A DNA stretch of 64,000 nt, from positions 8,752 to 72,751 of the forward strand of contig CAZPDP010000015.1 in assembly GCA_964585385.1 (NCBI GenBank), read 5' to 3'. The notes below the pieces were generated by a model. The model saw only the letters and a program-made list of their open reading frames with translations, did not search any database and was not told the DNA's origin. Numbering within the stretch: position 1 is the stretch's first letter; each line of letters opens with the position of its first letter. Positions 35,754 to 44,221 of this stretch are shown in pieces. The DNA is from JAGXLC01 sp964585385. Lineage in GTDB: Bacteria > Bacteroidota > Bacteroidia > Bacteroidales > UBA12077. A program made the position numbers and the translations under genes.

Positions 35754-36131
35754 TATTTTATGGGTTATTATTTAACATTATGACCCTAAAATGGATATTT
35801 TATTACAGAAAAAATGAACAATGAGAATAGAGCCAAACGACACCAGCCCGCTTCAGCGGGCTTTTGGTGTCGGGAAGCCGGCTCAAAACCGGCTATGGGT
35901 GTTTGTTGTGTGTTCGGTATAGTATCACCCACGTGAACGAGGGTGCTGTTCTCATAAAATCATCATCAAACGTATTGTAACCCATAAGGCTAGCGCCATG
36001 CTTAAGCATAATAGTACGTTTATGCAGCTTATAAGACAGCAGCGAAATATTTAATTAATAAAGAAATATATACACAATCATTGATAAAAATATTCCTTTT
36101 AAGTAAATTTGCATGAACTTAAAAAAGAATT
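35754..36131. other. Intergenic region with strong hairpins
   Basis: This spacer separates the divergent TonB receptor and ABC exporter. At 35839-35871 a near-perfect hairpin is formed by GACACCA-GCCCGCT and AGCGGGC-TTT-TGGTGTC. A second, AGCCGG/CCGGCT, follows at about 35876-35894. Both look like intergenic repeat units rather than terminators, since no convergent gene end is near. No coding sequence is supported. Confidence 0.5.
36081..36111 (+). promoter_or_regulatory. Promoter of the ABC exporter operon
   Basis: TTG at 36081-36083, a 20-base spacer and TAAATTTG at 36104-36111 (TAnnTTTG), 20 bases before the ATP-binding gene. Confidence 0.55.
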
Positions 36132-37148
36132 ATGGCATTACTTGAAACAATAAATCATGGACATGGTGTTGAAAAGACATCGCTTAAGCTCATAGAAGTG
36201 GCTGGTCTGACAAAGAGTTTCGATAATGTCGAGGCCGTAAACGGAATTGCCTTCAACGTAAACCAGGGCGAATTGTTTGGCTTCCTGGGCCCAAATGGGG
36301 CAGGCAAAACCACTACCATTAACATGCTTACCGGTCTGGCCCGGCCTGACTCGGGTACCATCCGCATTGCCGGCCTGGATTGTTCGGCAAACCCCAAAGC
36401 AGCGCAGCATCTTATTGGTGTAGTACCTGATGAGAGTAACCTCTACCCTGAAATGACAGGATATGACAACCTCTGTTTTTGCGCATCAATGTATGGGATA
36501 GGCAGGCAGGAACGAAGAAAACGGGCCAAAAATTTACTGGAACAGTTTGGCTTAGATGAGGCGGCTGACAGGAAGTTTAGCGGGTACTCAAAAGGTATGA
36601 AACGCAAACTCACAATTGCTGCGGGGATCATCCACCAACCACAGATTCTTTTTCTGGATGAGCCAACCACAGGTATAGATGTAGCCAGCGCCCGGCAAAT
36701 CAGGAAACTAATCAGTGATCTCTCGCGCTCCGGAACTACCATTTTTCTGACGACCCACTACATTGAAGAAGCGGAACGCCTTTGCCAACGCATCGCTTTT
36801 ATTGTAAACGGGCGTATCGTCCGGAAGGATTCAGTTTCCAATCTTTTACGGCCTATACAAAACCGAAAAGTTTTACTAATTACAGTGACCCAGGACAATA
36901 CTGAGCTGTCTGACAAACTTGAAAAACGTTTTCCTGAGTATGGTTTTCGTACCCTCTCAAGCTATCAGTTTCGGGTAGAATCCGATGAAACCATCAGCAT
37001 TGGCCCGATAGTACGCTTTATAGAAGAACAAGGCGTCGGAGTGACGGAGGCCCGGCAACTCAGGCCTTCACTGGAGGAGGTTTTTGTAGAGATTACAGGC
37101 ATTGAAACCGAAGCAATGAAAAATGAAAAAAACGGAGGCCGATCATGA
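36132..37148 (+). CDS. ABC transporter ATP-binding protein
   Basis: 338 residues. Walker A GPNGAGKTT (about 56-64), signature SGYSKGMKRKLTIAAG, Walker B ILFLDEPT and switch His in FLTTHYIEEAE are all present. A roughly 90-residue C-terminal extension with a ferredoxin-like pattern is typical of NatA/DrrA-type exporters. It overlaps the permease gene by four bases. The pair probably exports a drug, lipid or ion. Higher GC content than surrounding genes hints at different ancestry. Confidence 0.95.
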   Translation: MALLETINHGHGVEKTSLKLIEVAGLTKSFDNVEAVNGIAFNVNQGELFGFLGPNGAGKTTTINMLTGLARPDSGTIRIAGLDCSANPKAAQHLIGVVPDESNLYPEMTGYDNLCFCASMYGIGRQERRKRAKNLLEQFGLDEAADRKFSGYSKGMKRKLTIAAGIIHQPQILFLDEPTTGIDVASARQIRKLISDLSRSGTTIFLTTHYIEEAERLCQRIAFIVNGRIVRKDSVSNLLRPIQNRKVLLITVTQDNTELSDKLEKRFPEYGFRTLSSYQFRVESDETISIGPIVRFIEEQGVGVTEARQLRPSLEEVFVEITGIETEAMKNEKNGGRS

Positions 37149-37882
37149 ATCGCTGGATCGCATTTCAAAATATTGTACTGAAGGATATGAAGGGGTATTA
37201 CCTGAAGCCGCCCAACATAAGCTGGGGGCTGATCTTTCCACTGGCCTGGACCCTGATGTTCTTTATACGCTCGGGAAGCGGACTGGAAAACGTCATAGAG
37301 GTACTCCCGGGCGTAATGGCCATTTCCATCCTGTTTGGTACTACTTCCATGCTGGCGGTGACCGTGACCTTCGAGAAAAAGAACCGTTCTTTCGAGCGGC
37401 TGCTGCTGGCACCCATTTCCCTGGAACTTTTAATGTTCTCGAAAACGAGCGGGGCAATCCTGTTTGGTATCGTTAATGCCTTTGTGCCCGTTATACCCGC
37501 CGCATTCCTTACCGACCTTTCACAGGTTTCCTGGGGAGCTGTTATCCCGGCAGTGGTGATGATAGCCATAGTCTCTACATTCCTGGGTTTGTTCATCGCA
37601 GTATCAGTGAGCGAGGTTTTTGAAGCCCAGACTTTTTCCAACTTCTTCCGGTTTCCCATGATCTTTCTCTGCGGCTTGTTTTTCCCTGTGCTTTCCCTAC
37701 CGGCGATTTTGCAGCCTCTTTCATTCGCCTTACCCCTGACCTATGGGGTGGATATCCTGCACGGGGCCATCCATGGGCAGCATATTCTGCCACTCTGGCT
37801 GGACTTTCTGGTCATCGCCGCCTTTGGGTTTGCCTTGTTTTCCATCAGCCTGAAAAACATTCATAAAAAATGGATTTTATGA
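37145..37882 (+). CDS. ABC-2 type transporter permease
   Basis: 245 residues with six hydrophobic helices of the ABC-2 family. The segment FFPVLSLPAILQPLSFALPLTYGVDILHGAI near the C-terminus is the family hallmark. The start overlaps the ATP-binding gene stop (ATGA), so the two make one transporter. The substrate is unknown. Confidence 0.93.
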   Translation: MNRWIAFQNIVLKDMKGYYLKPPNISWGLIFPLAWTLMFFIRSGSGLENVIEVLPGVMAISILFGTTSMLAVTVTFEKKNRSFERLLLAPISLELLMFSKTSGAILFGIVNAFVPVIPAAFLTDLSQVSWGAVIPAVVMIAIVSTFLGLFIAVSVSEVFEAQTFSNFFRFPMIFLCGLFFPVLSLPAILQPLSFALPLTYGVDILHGAIHGQHILPLWLDFLVIAAFGFALFSISLKNIHKKWIL

Positions 37883-37928
37883 TGATACGAATTCTAAATA
37901 AAAATAATATATTAATAAAAAAAACTTT

Positions 37929-38282
37929 ATGAAAATCTTAATTGTTATCAACGATGCGCCCTACGGAACAGAAAAGGCCTACAACGGCCTCCGTCTGGCC
38001 AACCAACTTGGGAAAGATCATAAAGACACCGAAGTAAGAATATTTTTAATGGCCGATGCCGTCTTCTGCGCCATTCCCGGACAGAAAACACCGGAAGGCT
38101 ATTACAACATCGAGCGGATGATGAAAGGAGCGATAAAAAAAGGCGCCCGGGTAAAACTTTGCGGCTCCTGTGCCGAGGCAAGAGGACTGAAAAACCTTTC
38201 CCTGCTCGAAGGAACAGAGCTAAGCACAATGGCAGAATTCACGAATTGGGTAGTGGATAGCGATAAGGTGGTGACGTTCTGA
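37929..38282 (+). CDS. DsrE family sulfur-carrier-like protein
   Basis: 117 residues with the DsrE/TusD fold: KILIVINDAPYGTEKAYNGLRLA, VRIFLMADAV and KLCGSCAEARGL. Cys78 and Cys81 by sequence count (in C-G-S-C) sit where sulfur-carrying family members have their active cysteine. It is 46 bases after the permease and could move sulfane sulfur, in keeping with other sulfur-handling genes in the right half of the window. Confidence 0.88.
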   Translation: MKILIVINDAPYGTEKAYNGLRLANQLGKDHKDTEVRIFLMADAVFCAIPGQKTPEGYYNIERMMKGAIKKGARVKLCGSCAEARGLKNLSLLEGTELSTMAEFTNWVVDSDKVVTF

Positions 38283-38373
38283 CAGTGCTGTATATGAAAT
38301 TTTTCATAAACCGCTGTCGGAGACAGGAATAATTCTTGAACGGCGAAGCCCTCAACGAAGTTAATTATTCGGG

Positions 38374-38901
38374 TTAAATATTCTCCAATTTCTTTTCGTA
38401 TATTTTATAATCCCGCTCACCGAAGAGCACAAAACGGATCATCCGTACATATTGAAGTTCCGGTATGGTTTCTTTCACAGTTTGGAGTGCCACATCAGTT
38501 GCTTCTTCAAAAGGGTAACCAAAAGCGCCGGTGGAAATTGCCGGAAAGGCTATGGAATCAATCTCTTTCTCTTCAGCAAGCCTGAGCGCATTCCGGTAGC
38601 AATCGGCAAGCAGCTTGTCTTCAGGTTTGTCTGAGCCATAAACCGGTCCCAAACAGTGAATTACATAATCATTCGGAAGGTTATGCCCACCGGAAATTAC
38701 AGCCTGTCCCGGACGGATCGGGGCCATCGGACGGCATTCCTGAGCCAGTCCCGGTCCGGCAGCGCTATGGATTGTTCCTGCTACTCCACCTCCTATTTCT
38801 AACCGGGCATTGGCTGCATTAACAATTGCGGTTATATCGGATTGACGAACGATGTTGCCTTCTACCGCTTCTACCTGGATGTGATTCATTTGTCTTTTCA
38901 T
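38374..38901 (-). CDS. Macro domain protein, O-acetyl-ADP-ribose deacetylase type
   Basis: 175 residues, one complete macro domain. The ligand-binding loops are IVNAANARLEIGGGVAGTIH and FPAISTGAFGYPFEEA, both close to the YmdB/MacroD type that removes ADP-ribose esters. A start at Met5 (38889) is also possible. It is a single gene, convergent with the DsrE gene. Confidence 0.93.
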   Translation of the reverse strand: MKRQMNHIQVEAVEGNIVRQSDITAIVNAANARLEIGGGVAGTIHSAAGPGLAQECRPMAPIRPGQAVISGGHNLPNDYVIHCLGPVYGSDKPEDKLLADCYRNALRLAEEKEIDSIAFPAISTGAFGYPFEEATDVALQTVKETIPELQYVRMIRFVLFGERDYKIYEKKLENI

Positions 38902-39010
38902 AATTATTTGTCTTTTATTTTAATTACAAGATATTTAAACTTTGGTTTAGATAAAAGCGTACTTTTTTCCATTCACAGTTCATATTTATTACTTAACTAC
39001 AATAAAAACC

Positions 39011-39044
39011 TTTGAAATATGTATTTTTGTATAAAAATTTCAAA
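39011..39044 (+). promoter_or_regulatory. Promoter and possible operator of the first ArsR gene
   Basis: A TATTTTTG -7 box (39022-39029) is enclosed by the inverted repeat TTTGAAAT (39011-39018) and ATTTCAAA (39037-39044), just before the ATG at 39047. Autoregulation by the encoded ArsR protein is plausible. Confidence 0.5.
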
Positions 39045-39046
39045 TC

Positions 39047-39340
39047 ATGCAGAATGAAATAACTGAAGAACAAAAACAACTGGCCCGTTACGCCAAGGCC
39101 ATGGGACACCCGGTGCGCGTGCACATACTGGAGCTCCTTTCAAGCCAGTCGTGTTGTTACAGCGGAGACCTGTCTGAAACCCTCCCCCTTGCCAAATCAA
39201 CCCTTTCACAGCATCTGAAAGAATTGAAAGATGCCGGTCTTATACAGGGAACCATCGAAAGGCCCAAAATCAAATATTGCCTGAACAGAGAAAGCTGGGA
39301 CAAGGTAAAAAAACTCTTCAAAGATATGCTGGATATCTAA
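39047..39340 (+). CDS. ArsR family regulator
   Basis: 97 residues, a compact winged helix: MGHPVRVHILELLSS, then LPLAKSTLSQHLKELKDAGLI as recognition region. Vicinal cysteines in SSQSCCYSGD (Cys31-Cys32) could form part of a metal(loid) or thiol-reactive site. It is alone, with its own promoter, and 3 kb from the arsenical operon. Confidence 0.92.
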   Translation: MQNEITEEQKQLARYAKAMGHPVRVHILELLSSQSCCYSGDLSETLPLAKSTLSQHLKELKDAGLIQGTIERPKIKYCLNRESWDKVKKLFKDMLDI

Positions 39341-39433
39341 ATGAGTATTCCATTTATTTTAACATACGAAAAAATTTTTATTCTTCCCAAGGCAAAAAAT
39401 CATGGTGTCTCCATTTTGGAAGACATAAAAAAA

Positions 39434-39461
39434 GAAATGCCAGGTTTTTGCCCGGCATTTC
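39434..39461 (-). terminator. Intrinsic terminator of the S9 peptidase gene
   Basis: GAAATGCC (39434-39441) pairs with GGCATTTC (39454-39461), extended by GG/CC after one mismatch. On the minus strand the stem is followed by a T run (39433-39427). It lies 23 bases past the peptidase stop and may also end the ArsR transcript. Confidence 0.75.
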
Positions 39462-39483
39462 CAAATAACTACCATCACTCCTC

Positions 39484-41535
39484 TTATTTCATTTCAATCT
39501 CTTTATCAATAGACATAGGCGGAAATTCACCTTCTCCTTTCAGATACGTATCAAACCAGCGGAACATGCGCAGAGTATAATCGTACCGGACGGTTGCCCG
39601 CCTGTAACCATGTCCTGCTCCGGGATACTGAACAAAACGTAAAGGAATTTCGGGCTTTCTTACTTTCATGTGTCTGTAGAGTTCAAATGACTGCCCCGGA
39701 TGAACACGAGTGTCAGCCTTACCGTGAGTAATTAACAGTGGAGTCTGGGCTTTGCCCACATGATAAACCGGGCTGCGTTCCAGGTATTTCATCCAGTTAT
39801 TGTCTTCCCAGAACCACTCTTTGTTGTGCACAAGATATAACTCCATGGGTATATCGCCGGTTCCCCACGAGGAAATATTATCGCTGATGCCAAAATTCAT
39901 TACACCCGCCGCAAAGTGCTCAGAGTAATAAGTAGCCATCCAGCCGGTAGCATAACCACCATACGATCCACCGGTTACACCAACCTTATCAGGGTCAGCA
40001 ATACCTTCTTCAATGAGGTAATCCACACCGTCGACAATATCATCGAACTCTTTGCCGGCCGGGTCACCCTGGCTGCTTTTCAGGTATTCAATGCCCCTTC
40101 CGGTACTACCCCTGTAGTTTGGATAGAATACAGCATAACCTTTTGCAGCACCTACTTGGCCGGGAGAACTGTATGAAGTAAGCCAGCCGTTGCTGTAATG
40201 AGCTTCCGGTCCTCCATGAGCCCTTACGATAAGGGGCACCTCGGTTCCGGACTCATACCCTACGGGTTTAATCAGGATGCCTTCAACGGTTAAACCATCC
40301 CTTGCCTGGTAACGAACCACCTCCTGTTCACCCATTTTCATATTCTCTAACCACGGATTTATATTGGTTATCCGCTTAGGAGCACCTTTATCAGTCTTAT
40401 AATAAACTTCCTCCGGGTGGTCAGGTGCACTCACTTCAAAGGCTATATGCCGCTCATCTGCATAAGAAAAACTTTCAAAAATGGGACCCCCGGGTTTCAA
40501 TTCGTACTGGAAGTCATCACCATCCGGACTGATGGATCCGAATCCTACTTCTGTACTTTCACTGGCGATAAAATGAATCTTCTCCTGTGAAGTCCAGTCA
40601 ATCTGTTCAAATTTTCCCTTGAAACCGGGATGAATGTTTTCAGGAGTACCACCATCAGCATCTACCACCATGAGACGACCGGCAATTACGTCATGAATAT
40701 CATTTCCAGCTAAAAGAGCCAGTCGGTCGCCATCGGGGCTCCATTGAATATCGTCCAGTTTTCCCCGGTGTTTGATATCATCTCCTATCACTTCCCCGGT
40801 TTGATAATCAACCACCTTCACATCCTGTTTCATATAATAATCATCCACCATGGGTGTGGGAGCCACTGCAACTGCCAGTTGATTACCACCAGGTGACCAG
40901 CGTACTTTATAAATTGTACCTTTCACCTTCAATGGTTTTGCTTCCGCAGTTGTTTCACTGAAATCAATGACAAAACCTTTTCTGTCTTTTAGTCCTTCTT
41001 CATAAATTTCAGGCTGAAAAGGAAGTTGGGGAACCTCTTTCTCACCCTTTTCATAGGCTGTAAAAGCTAGTTTTTCACCATTGGGAGCCCATTCATAGTC
41101 CATAATGGAAGTTTCATATTGAAAAACCTTCGTGGCACCTCCTCCATCAAGGGGCATTTCAAAAATGGCATTTTTCTTTGCTCCTTCCAACCTTGTAGTA
41201 AAGGTAATAGCATCCTTACCGGGCCGAAAACTCACATCCCCCACACTGCCAGTTGTAAAATAGGCTTTTGATTCATCTGTTTTTACATTGTAAACATACA
41301 GATGATTGCCGGCAGAACGATTATCCTTCATAGGGTCTGCGGGGTCTGTTACCGTATAGGCAATATAATTGCCATCTTTGGAGAGGTCAACACCAGTTAC
41401 TTGTTTCATCCGCATAACATCTTCAACAGAAAGCCCTTTATTTTTCTCCTGGGCCTGGGTCAAAGAGACGAAAGTGGTTTCGATGCCTATCAGAAGCATC
41501 AAAATTGGTAAAATCTTACTTTTTAAATGGGTCAT
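39484..41535 (-). CDS. S9 family (acylaminoacyl/dipeptidyl) peptidase, exported
   Basis: 683 residues. A signal peptide (LMLLIGIETTFVSLTQAQ) precedes a seven-bladed propeller of TolB-like repeats (for example VRWSPGGNQLAVA, IQWSPDGDRLALL). An alpha/beta hydrolase domain follows, with Ser in GVTGGSYGGYATGW, then Asp in HGKADTRVHPGQS and His in YPGAGHGYRR. These enzymes remove dipeptides or acylated residues from short peptides in the periplasm. Single gene. Confidence 0.95.
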   Translation of the reverse strand: MTHLKSKILPILMLLIGIETTFVSLTQAQEKNKGLSVEDVMRMKQVTGVDLSKDGNYIAYTVTDPADPMKDNRSAGNHLYVYNVKTDESKAYFTTGSVGDVSFRPGKDAITFTTRLEGAKKNAIFEMPLDGGGATKVFQYETSIMDYEWAPNGEKLAFTAYEKGEKEVPQLPFQPEIYEEGLKDRKGFVIDFSETTAEAKPLKVKGTIYKVRWSPGGNQLAVAVAPTPMVDDYYMKQDVKVVDYQTGEVIGDDIKHRGKLDDIQWSPDGDRLALLAGNDIHDVIAGRLMVVDADGGTPENIHPGFKGKFEQIDWTSQEKIHFIASESTEVGFGSISPDGDDFQYELKPGGPIFESFSYADERHIAFEVSAPDHPEEVYYKTDKGAPKRITNINPWLENMKMGEQEVVRYQARDGLTVEGILIKPVGYESGTEVPLIVRAHGGPEAHYSNGWLTSYSSPGQVGAAKGYAVFYPNYRGSTGRGIEYLKSSQGDPAGKEFDDIVDGVDYLIEEGIADPDKVGVTGGSYGGYATGWMATYYSEHFAAGVMNFGISDNISSWGTGDIPMELYLVHNKEWFWEDNNWMKYLERSPVYHVGKAQTPLLITHGKADTRVHPGQSFELYRHMKVRKPEIPLRFVQYPGAGHGYRRATVRYDYTLRMFRWFDTYLKGEGEFPPMSIDKEIEMK

Positions 41536-42449
41536 AGGCGTTTTTTTTTATTTGACTATGTATAGAGGTGAATTGTTTAATTCCCAAAATACCAGTTTTT
41601 CATTAATTATGATGTTGATATAAGGAACTCCCGCATACATAAACCGTACAATTGTTTTATTTTCAAGGTTTTAATTTGTAAATAATTACTTTTTAATGGA
41701 ACGCGGAACCGTCAAGAGCCGGTCACAGTGACACAGATGCAACGGATTCCCGCAGATTTTTTAATGCTTTCCAGATTTATAGCAAAAATTTTTATTATGC
41801 GTCAAAACAAACATAGGCAGCAATTAGCAACTAATGTCTGGCCAAACGGCGCGCAGGCCAGGCTAAGTCTTGCGGCGTGGGCAAGAATTGCAGGGGAGGT
41901 AGAATGATTCAAGCCTAGCGTTTTTTTGTTTCTTCCGTCGAATGCCGGACTTTGTTTTTTGGGCAATGCAAAAAAAGAAGAACTGCTGCAAATGGTAGTA
42001 ATGATGCTAACAAATACAAAAAAAAATCAAATATCTTGATTTCATGTGTATATTATTTAATTAAGCTATTGGCCACATGGAACCCTCTGGATTATTCATC
42101 GTCTTTTGTGTAAGTCGGTGCATGAGGGTTTCATAACGCCTGTTTGCTAAATCCCAATGTATATAAACTATAGAAAAAAGCACGCTTTTAGAGAGGACTA
42201 CTTTATTCAGACTTAAAAATCACCAAATGAAGTTAAAATAAAATCGCTCTTGGGATTTAGCGAATAACCTGATACTGTTGGAAAAATTGGGAAAAGGTCC
42301 GTTATTTTTTCAGTAAATTCCTAAAAGTTAAAACTCGCAGGCACATATTTTTCAACTATCTTATTTACAGTAACATAACATCTTTTCAGAAATTCTATAT
42401 TAAAAAAATTAAAAAGATTTTTATATCTATGAATCTTTTATTTTCTTTG
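41536..42449. other. Long intergenic region with a short inverted-repeat element
   Basis: No gene is supported in about 0.9 kb. At 42143-42157 (TTTGCTAAATCCCAA) and 42250-42264 (TTGGGATTTAGCGAA) lie inverted ends of a 122-bp element without coding capacity. At about 41700-41765 is a fragment with CACAGATGCAACGGATT, of the CAGATT/GGATT type seen again at 57.98 kb. The rest looks like decayed intergenic sequence. Confidence 0.5.
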
Positions 42450-42472
42450 TTCGTACATTCACGAAATACAAA
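42450..42472. promoter_or_regulatory. Candidate ArsR operator before the arsenical operon
   Basis: TTCGT-N6-ACGAA (42450-42465) followed after two bases by ACAAA. The same 23-base layout, TTCGT-N6-ACGAA-N2-ACGAA, occurs at 43873 and 62639. It ends 24 bases before the first gene of the operon. Confidence 0.65.
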
Positions 42473-42496
42473 CAACAAACAAAAAAACATAACAAA

Positions 42497-42727
42497 ATGG
42501 AAATTAAAGTATTAGGTACAGGATGCCCTAAATGTAAGGCCCTGACGAAAGCCGTCGAAGAAGTAGTTAACGAATCTGGCATGGACGCCTCGGTAACAAA
42601 GGTAGAAGACATCAATGACATTATGAAACATGGAGTAATGGTAACCCCTGCTTTGGTAGTTAATAATAAAGTAGTTGCCAGCGGAAAAGTGCCCAAAAAA
42701 GAAGAAATAAAAAAATTGTTAAACTAA
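42497..42727 (+). CDS. Small thioredoxin-like redox protein (ArsE-like)
   Basis: 76 residues, a minimal thioredoxin fold with active-site Cys10 and Cys13 (GTGCPKCK) and the cis-proline loop MVTPALVVN. It precedes an ArsF-like and an ArsG-like gene in the same order as the arsEFG operon of Shewanella, where the small Cys-pair proteins reduce nitroaromatic arsenicals. The call as ArsE rests on gene order. A near paralogue is encoded at 46972. Confidence 0.85.
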   Translation: MEIKVLGTGCPKCKALTKAVEEVVNESGMDASVTKVEDINDIMKHGVMVTPALVVNNKVVASGKVPKKEEIKKLLN

Positions 42728-42742
42728 ATTCTCAATATTATC

Positions 42743-43153
42743 ATGAAAATTACACAGATAGTTTTTCTAATTTTCCTTGTGAGTATTGGTTTTTCCCGCA
42801 ATGCCGGGGCCAATAATAACAATAAGCAAGCTAACAAAGCAGAAGTAAAGGCAGATGAGGTTAAAGTATATTACTTTCATATGACGAGACGTTGCTATAC
42901 CTGTAAAGTTGTGGAAGAGACTTCAAAAGAGGCTGTACAGGAAATGAACAAGGACAATGTAAGTTTTGCCGCCTACAACCTTGAAAAGCCCGAAGGAGAA
43001 AAAATGGCAAAAGAACTGAACGTTTATGGCCAGACCTTGTTAATTGTGGGCGGTGATAAAAAAATCAATCTCACACAGCAAGGTTTTATGTATGTCCGGC
43101 AACCTGAAAAATTGAAAAAAATTATTCATCAAAAAGTAAACTCGGTTTTATAA
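42743..43153 (+). CDS. arsF: ArsF-like small exported Cys-pair protein
   Basis: 136 residues. An N-terminal signal or anchor (IVFLIFLVSIGFSRNAGA) is followed by a thioredoxin-like domain with C51-Y-T-C54 in HMTRRCYTCKVVEE, typical of the nitrophenyl compound nitroreductase subunit ArsF family. It would act in reduction of trivalent nitroarsenicals with ArsE. The stop shares its last base with the ArsG start, so these are co-translated. Confidence 0.8.
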   Translation: MKITQIVFLIFLVSIGFSRNAGANNNNKQANKAEVKADEVKVYYFHMTRRCYTCKVVEETSKEAVQEMNKDNVSFAAYNLEKPEGEKMAKELNVYGQTLLIVGGDKKINLTQQGFMYVRQPEKLKKIIHQKVNSVL

Positions 43154-43854
43154 TGGAAGAAGCGCTAACCAGTTTATTAGAAAACAGCTCTGTTCCATTA
43201 TTATCGGCTTTTATCCTGGGACTGATGACAGCTATCAGTCCCTGCCCTTTGGCTACCAATATTACCGCTGTTGGTTTTATTGGGAAAGATATTGAGAACC
43301 GGAACAGAGTTTTTTACAACGGGCTAATCTATACATTAGGAAGAGCCATTACCTATACAGGGATTGCGGCAATCATTTTTCTCGGTGCCGACCAACTGAC
43401 GTTATCAGGATGGTTCCAGCAGTATGGGGAAAAAATACTTGGACCGCTGCTCATTATCATCGGCCTTTTCATGTTCGGAATATTTAAGATCAATTTCCCG
43501 GGAGTCAACCGTTATATGCAACGTTACCAGGAAAAGGGTGTGAATTCATTCTGGGAAGTACTGTTTATCGGGATTCTCTTTGCCCTGGCGTTTTGCCCAT
43601 ACAGTGGTGTACTCTATTTCGGCATGCTTATCCCAATGACTCTGAGCAGTAGTTCCGGATTGGCACTTCCTGTACTATTTGCCATAGCCACAGGTATTCC
43701 GGTTATCATTTTTGCCTGGCTGCTGGCTTATACAATTGCCGGCGTGGGAAAATTTTACAACGGCTTAAAAGTCTTCGAAAAATGGTTCCGCCGGGTAGTG
43801 GCTGTCTTGTTTATAGGGATAGGTTTATACTACGTAATCATTATCTATCTTTAA
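43153..43854 (+). CDS. arsG: ArsG-like aromatic arsenical efflux permease
   Basis: 233 residues with six or seven membrane helices, related to the DsbD/CcdA transmembrane fold. The paired loops MTAISPCPLATNITAVGFIG (with C-P) and LFALAFCPYSGVLYFGMLIP (with C-P) carry the conserved cysteines. It is last of the three-gene ars operon. ArsG exports trivalent aromatic arsenicals such as the reduced form of roxarsone. A candidate operator and the next promoter follow the stop. Confidence 0.82.
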   Translation: MEEALTSLLENSSVPLLSAFILGLMTAISPCPLATNITAVGFIGKDIENRNRVFYNGLIYTLGRAITYTGIAAIIFLGADQLTLSGWFQQYGEKILGPLLIIIGLFMFGIFKINFPGVNRYMQRYQEKGVNSFWEVLFIGILFALAFCPYSGVLYFGMLIPMTLSSSSGLALPVLFAIATGIPVIIFAWLLAYTIAGVGKFYNGLKVFEKWFRRVVAVLFIGIGLYYVIIIYL

Positions 43855-43863
43855 AAATTTTTT

Positions 43864-43895
43864 TAAATTTGATTCGTTTTTTTACGAACTACGAA
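43864..43895 (+). promoter_or_regulatory. Promoter and ArsR-type operator before the ArsP-like permease
   Basis: TAAATTTG (43864-43871) matches the -7 box. Directly after it lies TTCGT-N6-ACGAA-CT-ACGAA (43873-43895), the second of three related operators. The next intact gene, the permease at 44222, is about 330 bases away because a repeat element has entered the leader. Confidence 0.65.
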
Positions 43896-44219
43896 TTGAG
43901 TTGTTGAGTTGATTGAGTAACTGAGTTAAGTAAGTTAACTGAGTAAATTAAGTAAAGTTGTAAACCAAATTATATTAATATAAAGATAAATGAAAAGCTT
44001 TGAAGAACCAGAGCTTTACAAGGAATTCAGAAATGCCTACAATCAGTGCTTAAAACTACTGAATGGGTATATCTCTTATCTTAATAAAAGAAAAAACGGA
44101 GAATAAAAGCTTAATCAACCAATTAACTTAATCAACTCAATCAACTTAGTCAATTGAATTAACTGAATTAACTGAATTAACTGAATTAACTAAATCAACT
44201 GAATCAACTAAATTAACAA
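43896..44219. mobile_element. Four-helix-bundle cassette with inverted low-complexity flanks (remnant)
   Basis: A left arm of TTGAGTTGAT/GAGTTAAGTAAG-type words (about 43896-43965) and a right arm of ATCAACTCAATCAAC/GAATTAACTGAATTAAC-type words (about 44108-44219) are approximate reverse complements of each other. Between them lies a 38-codon remnant of a four-helix-bundle gene. The layout matches the intact element at 52.7-53.4 kb, with different repeat words. It sits in the leader of the ArsP-like gene. Confidence 0.6.
43990..44106 (+). pseudogene. Remnant of a four-helix-bundle (23S intervening-sequence type) protein
   Basis: 38 codons. The start (MKSFEEPELYKEFRNAY) resembles the N-terminus, and the end (QCLKLLNGYISYLNKRK) the last helix, of the IVP/S23 four-helix-bundle family, normally 115-130 residues. 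The middle helices are missing, so an internal deletion is likely. It is enclosed by inverted low-complexity repeats. Confidence 0.6.
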
Positions 44220-44221
44220 CT

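Noticed and set aside
41536..42496. Hidden small gene in the 0.9-kb spacer
   Set aside because: No frame longer than a few dozen codons with a plausible start, codon use or domain was found; repeat fragments explain part of it.
43896..44219. CRISPR-like array from the repeated words
   Set aside because: The repeats are short, imperfect, contiguous AT-rich words without unique spacers of constant length, and no cas gene is present.
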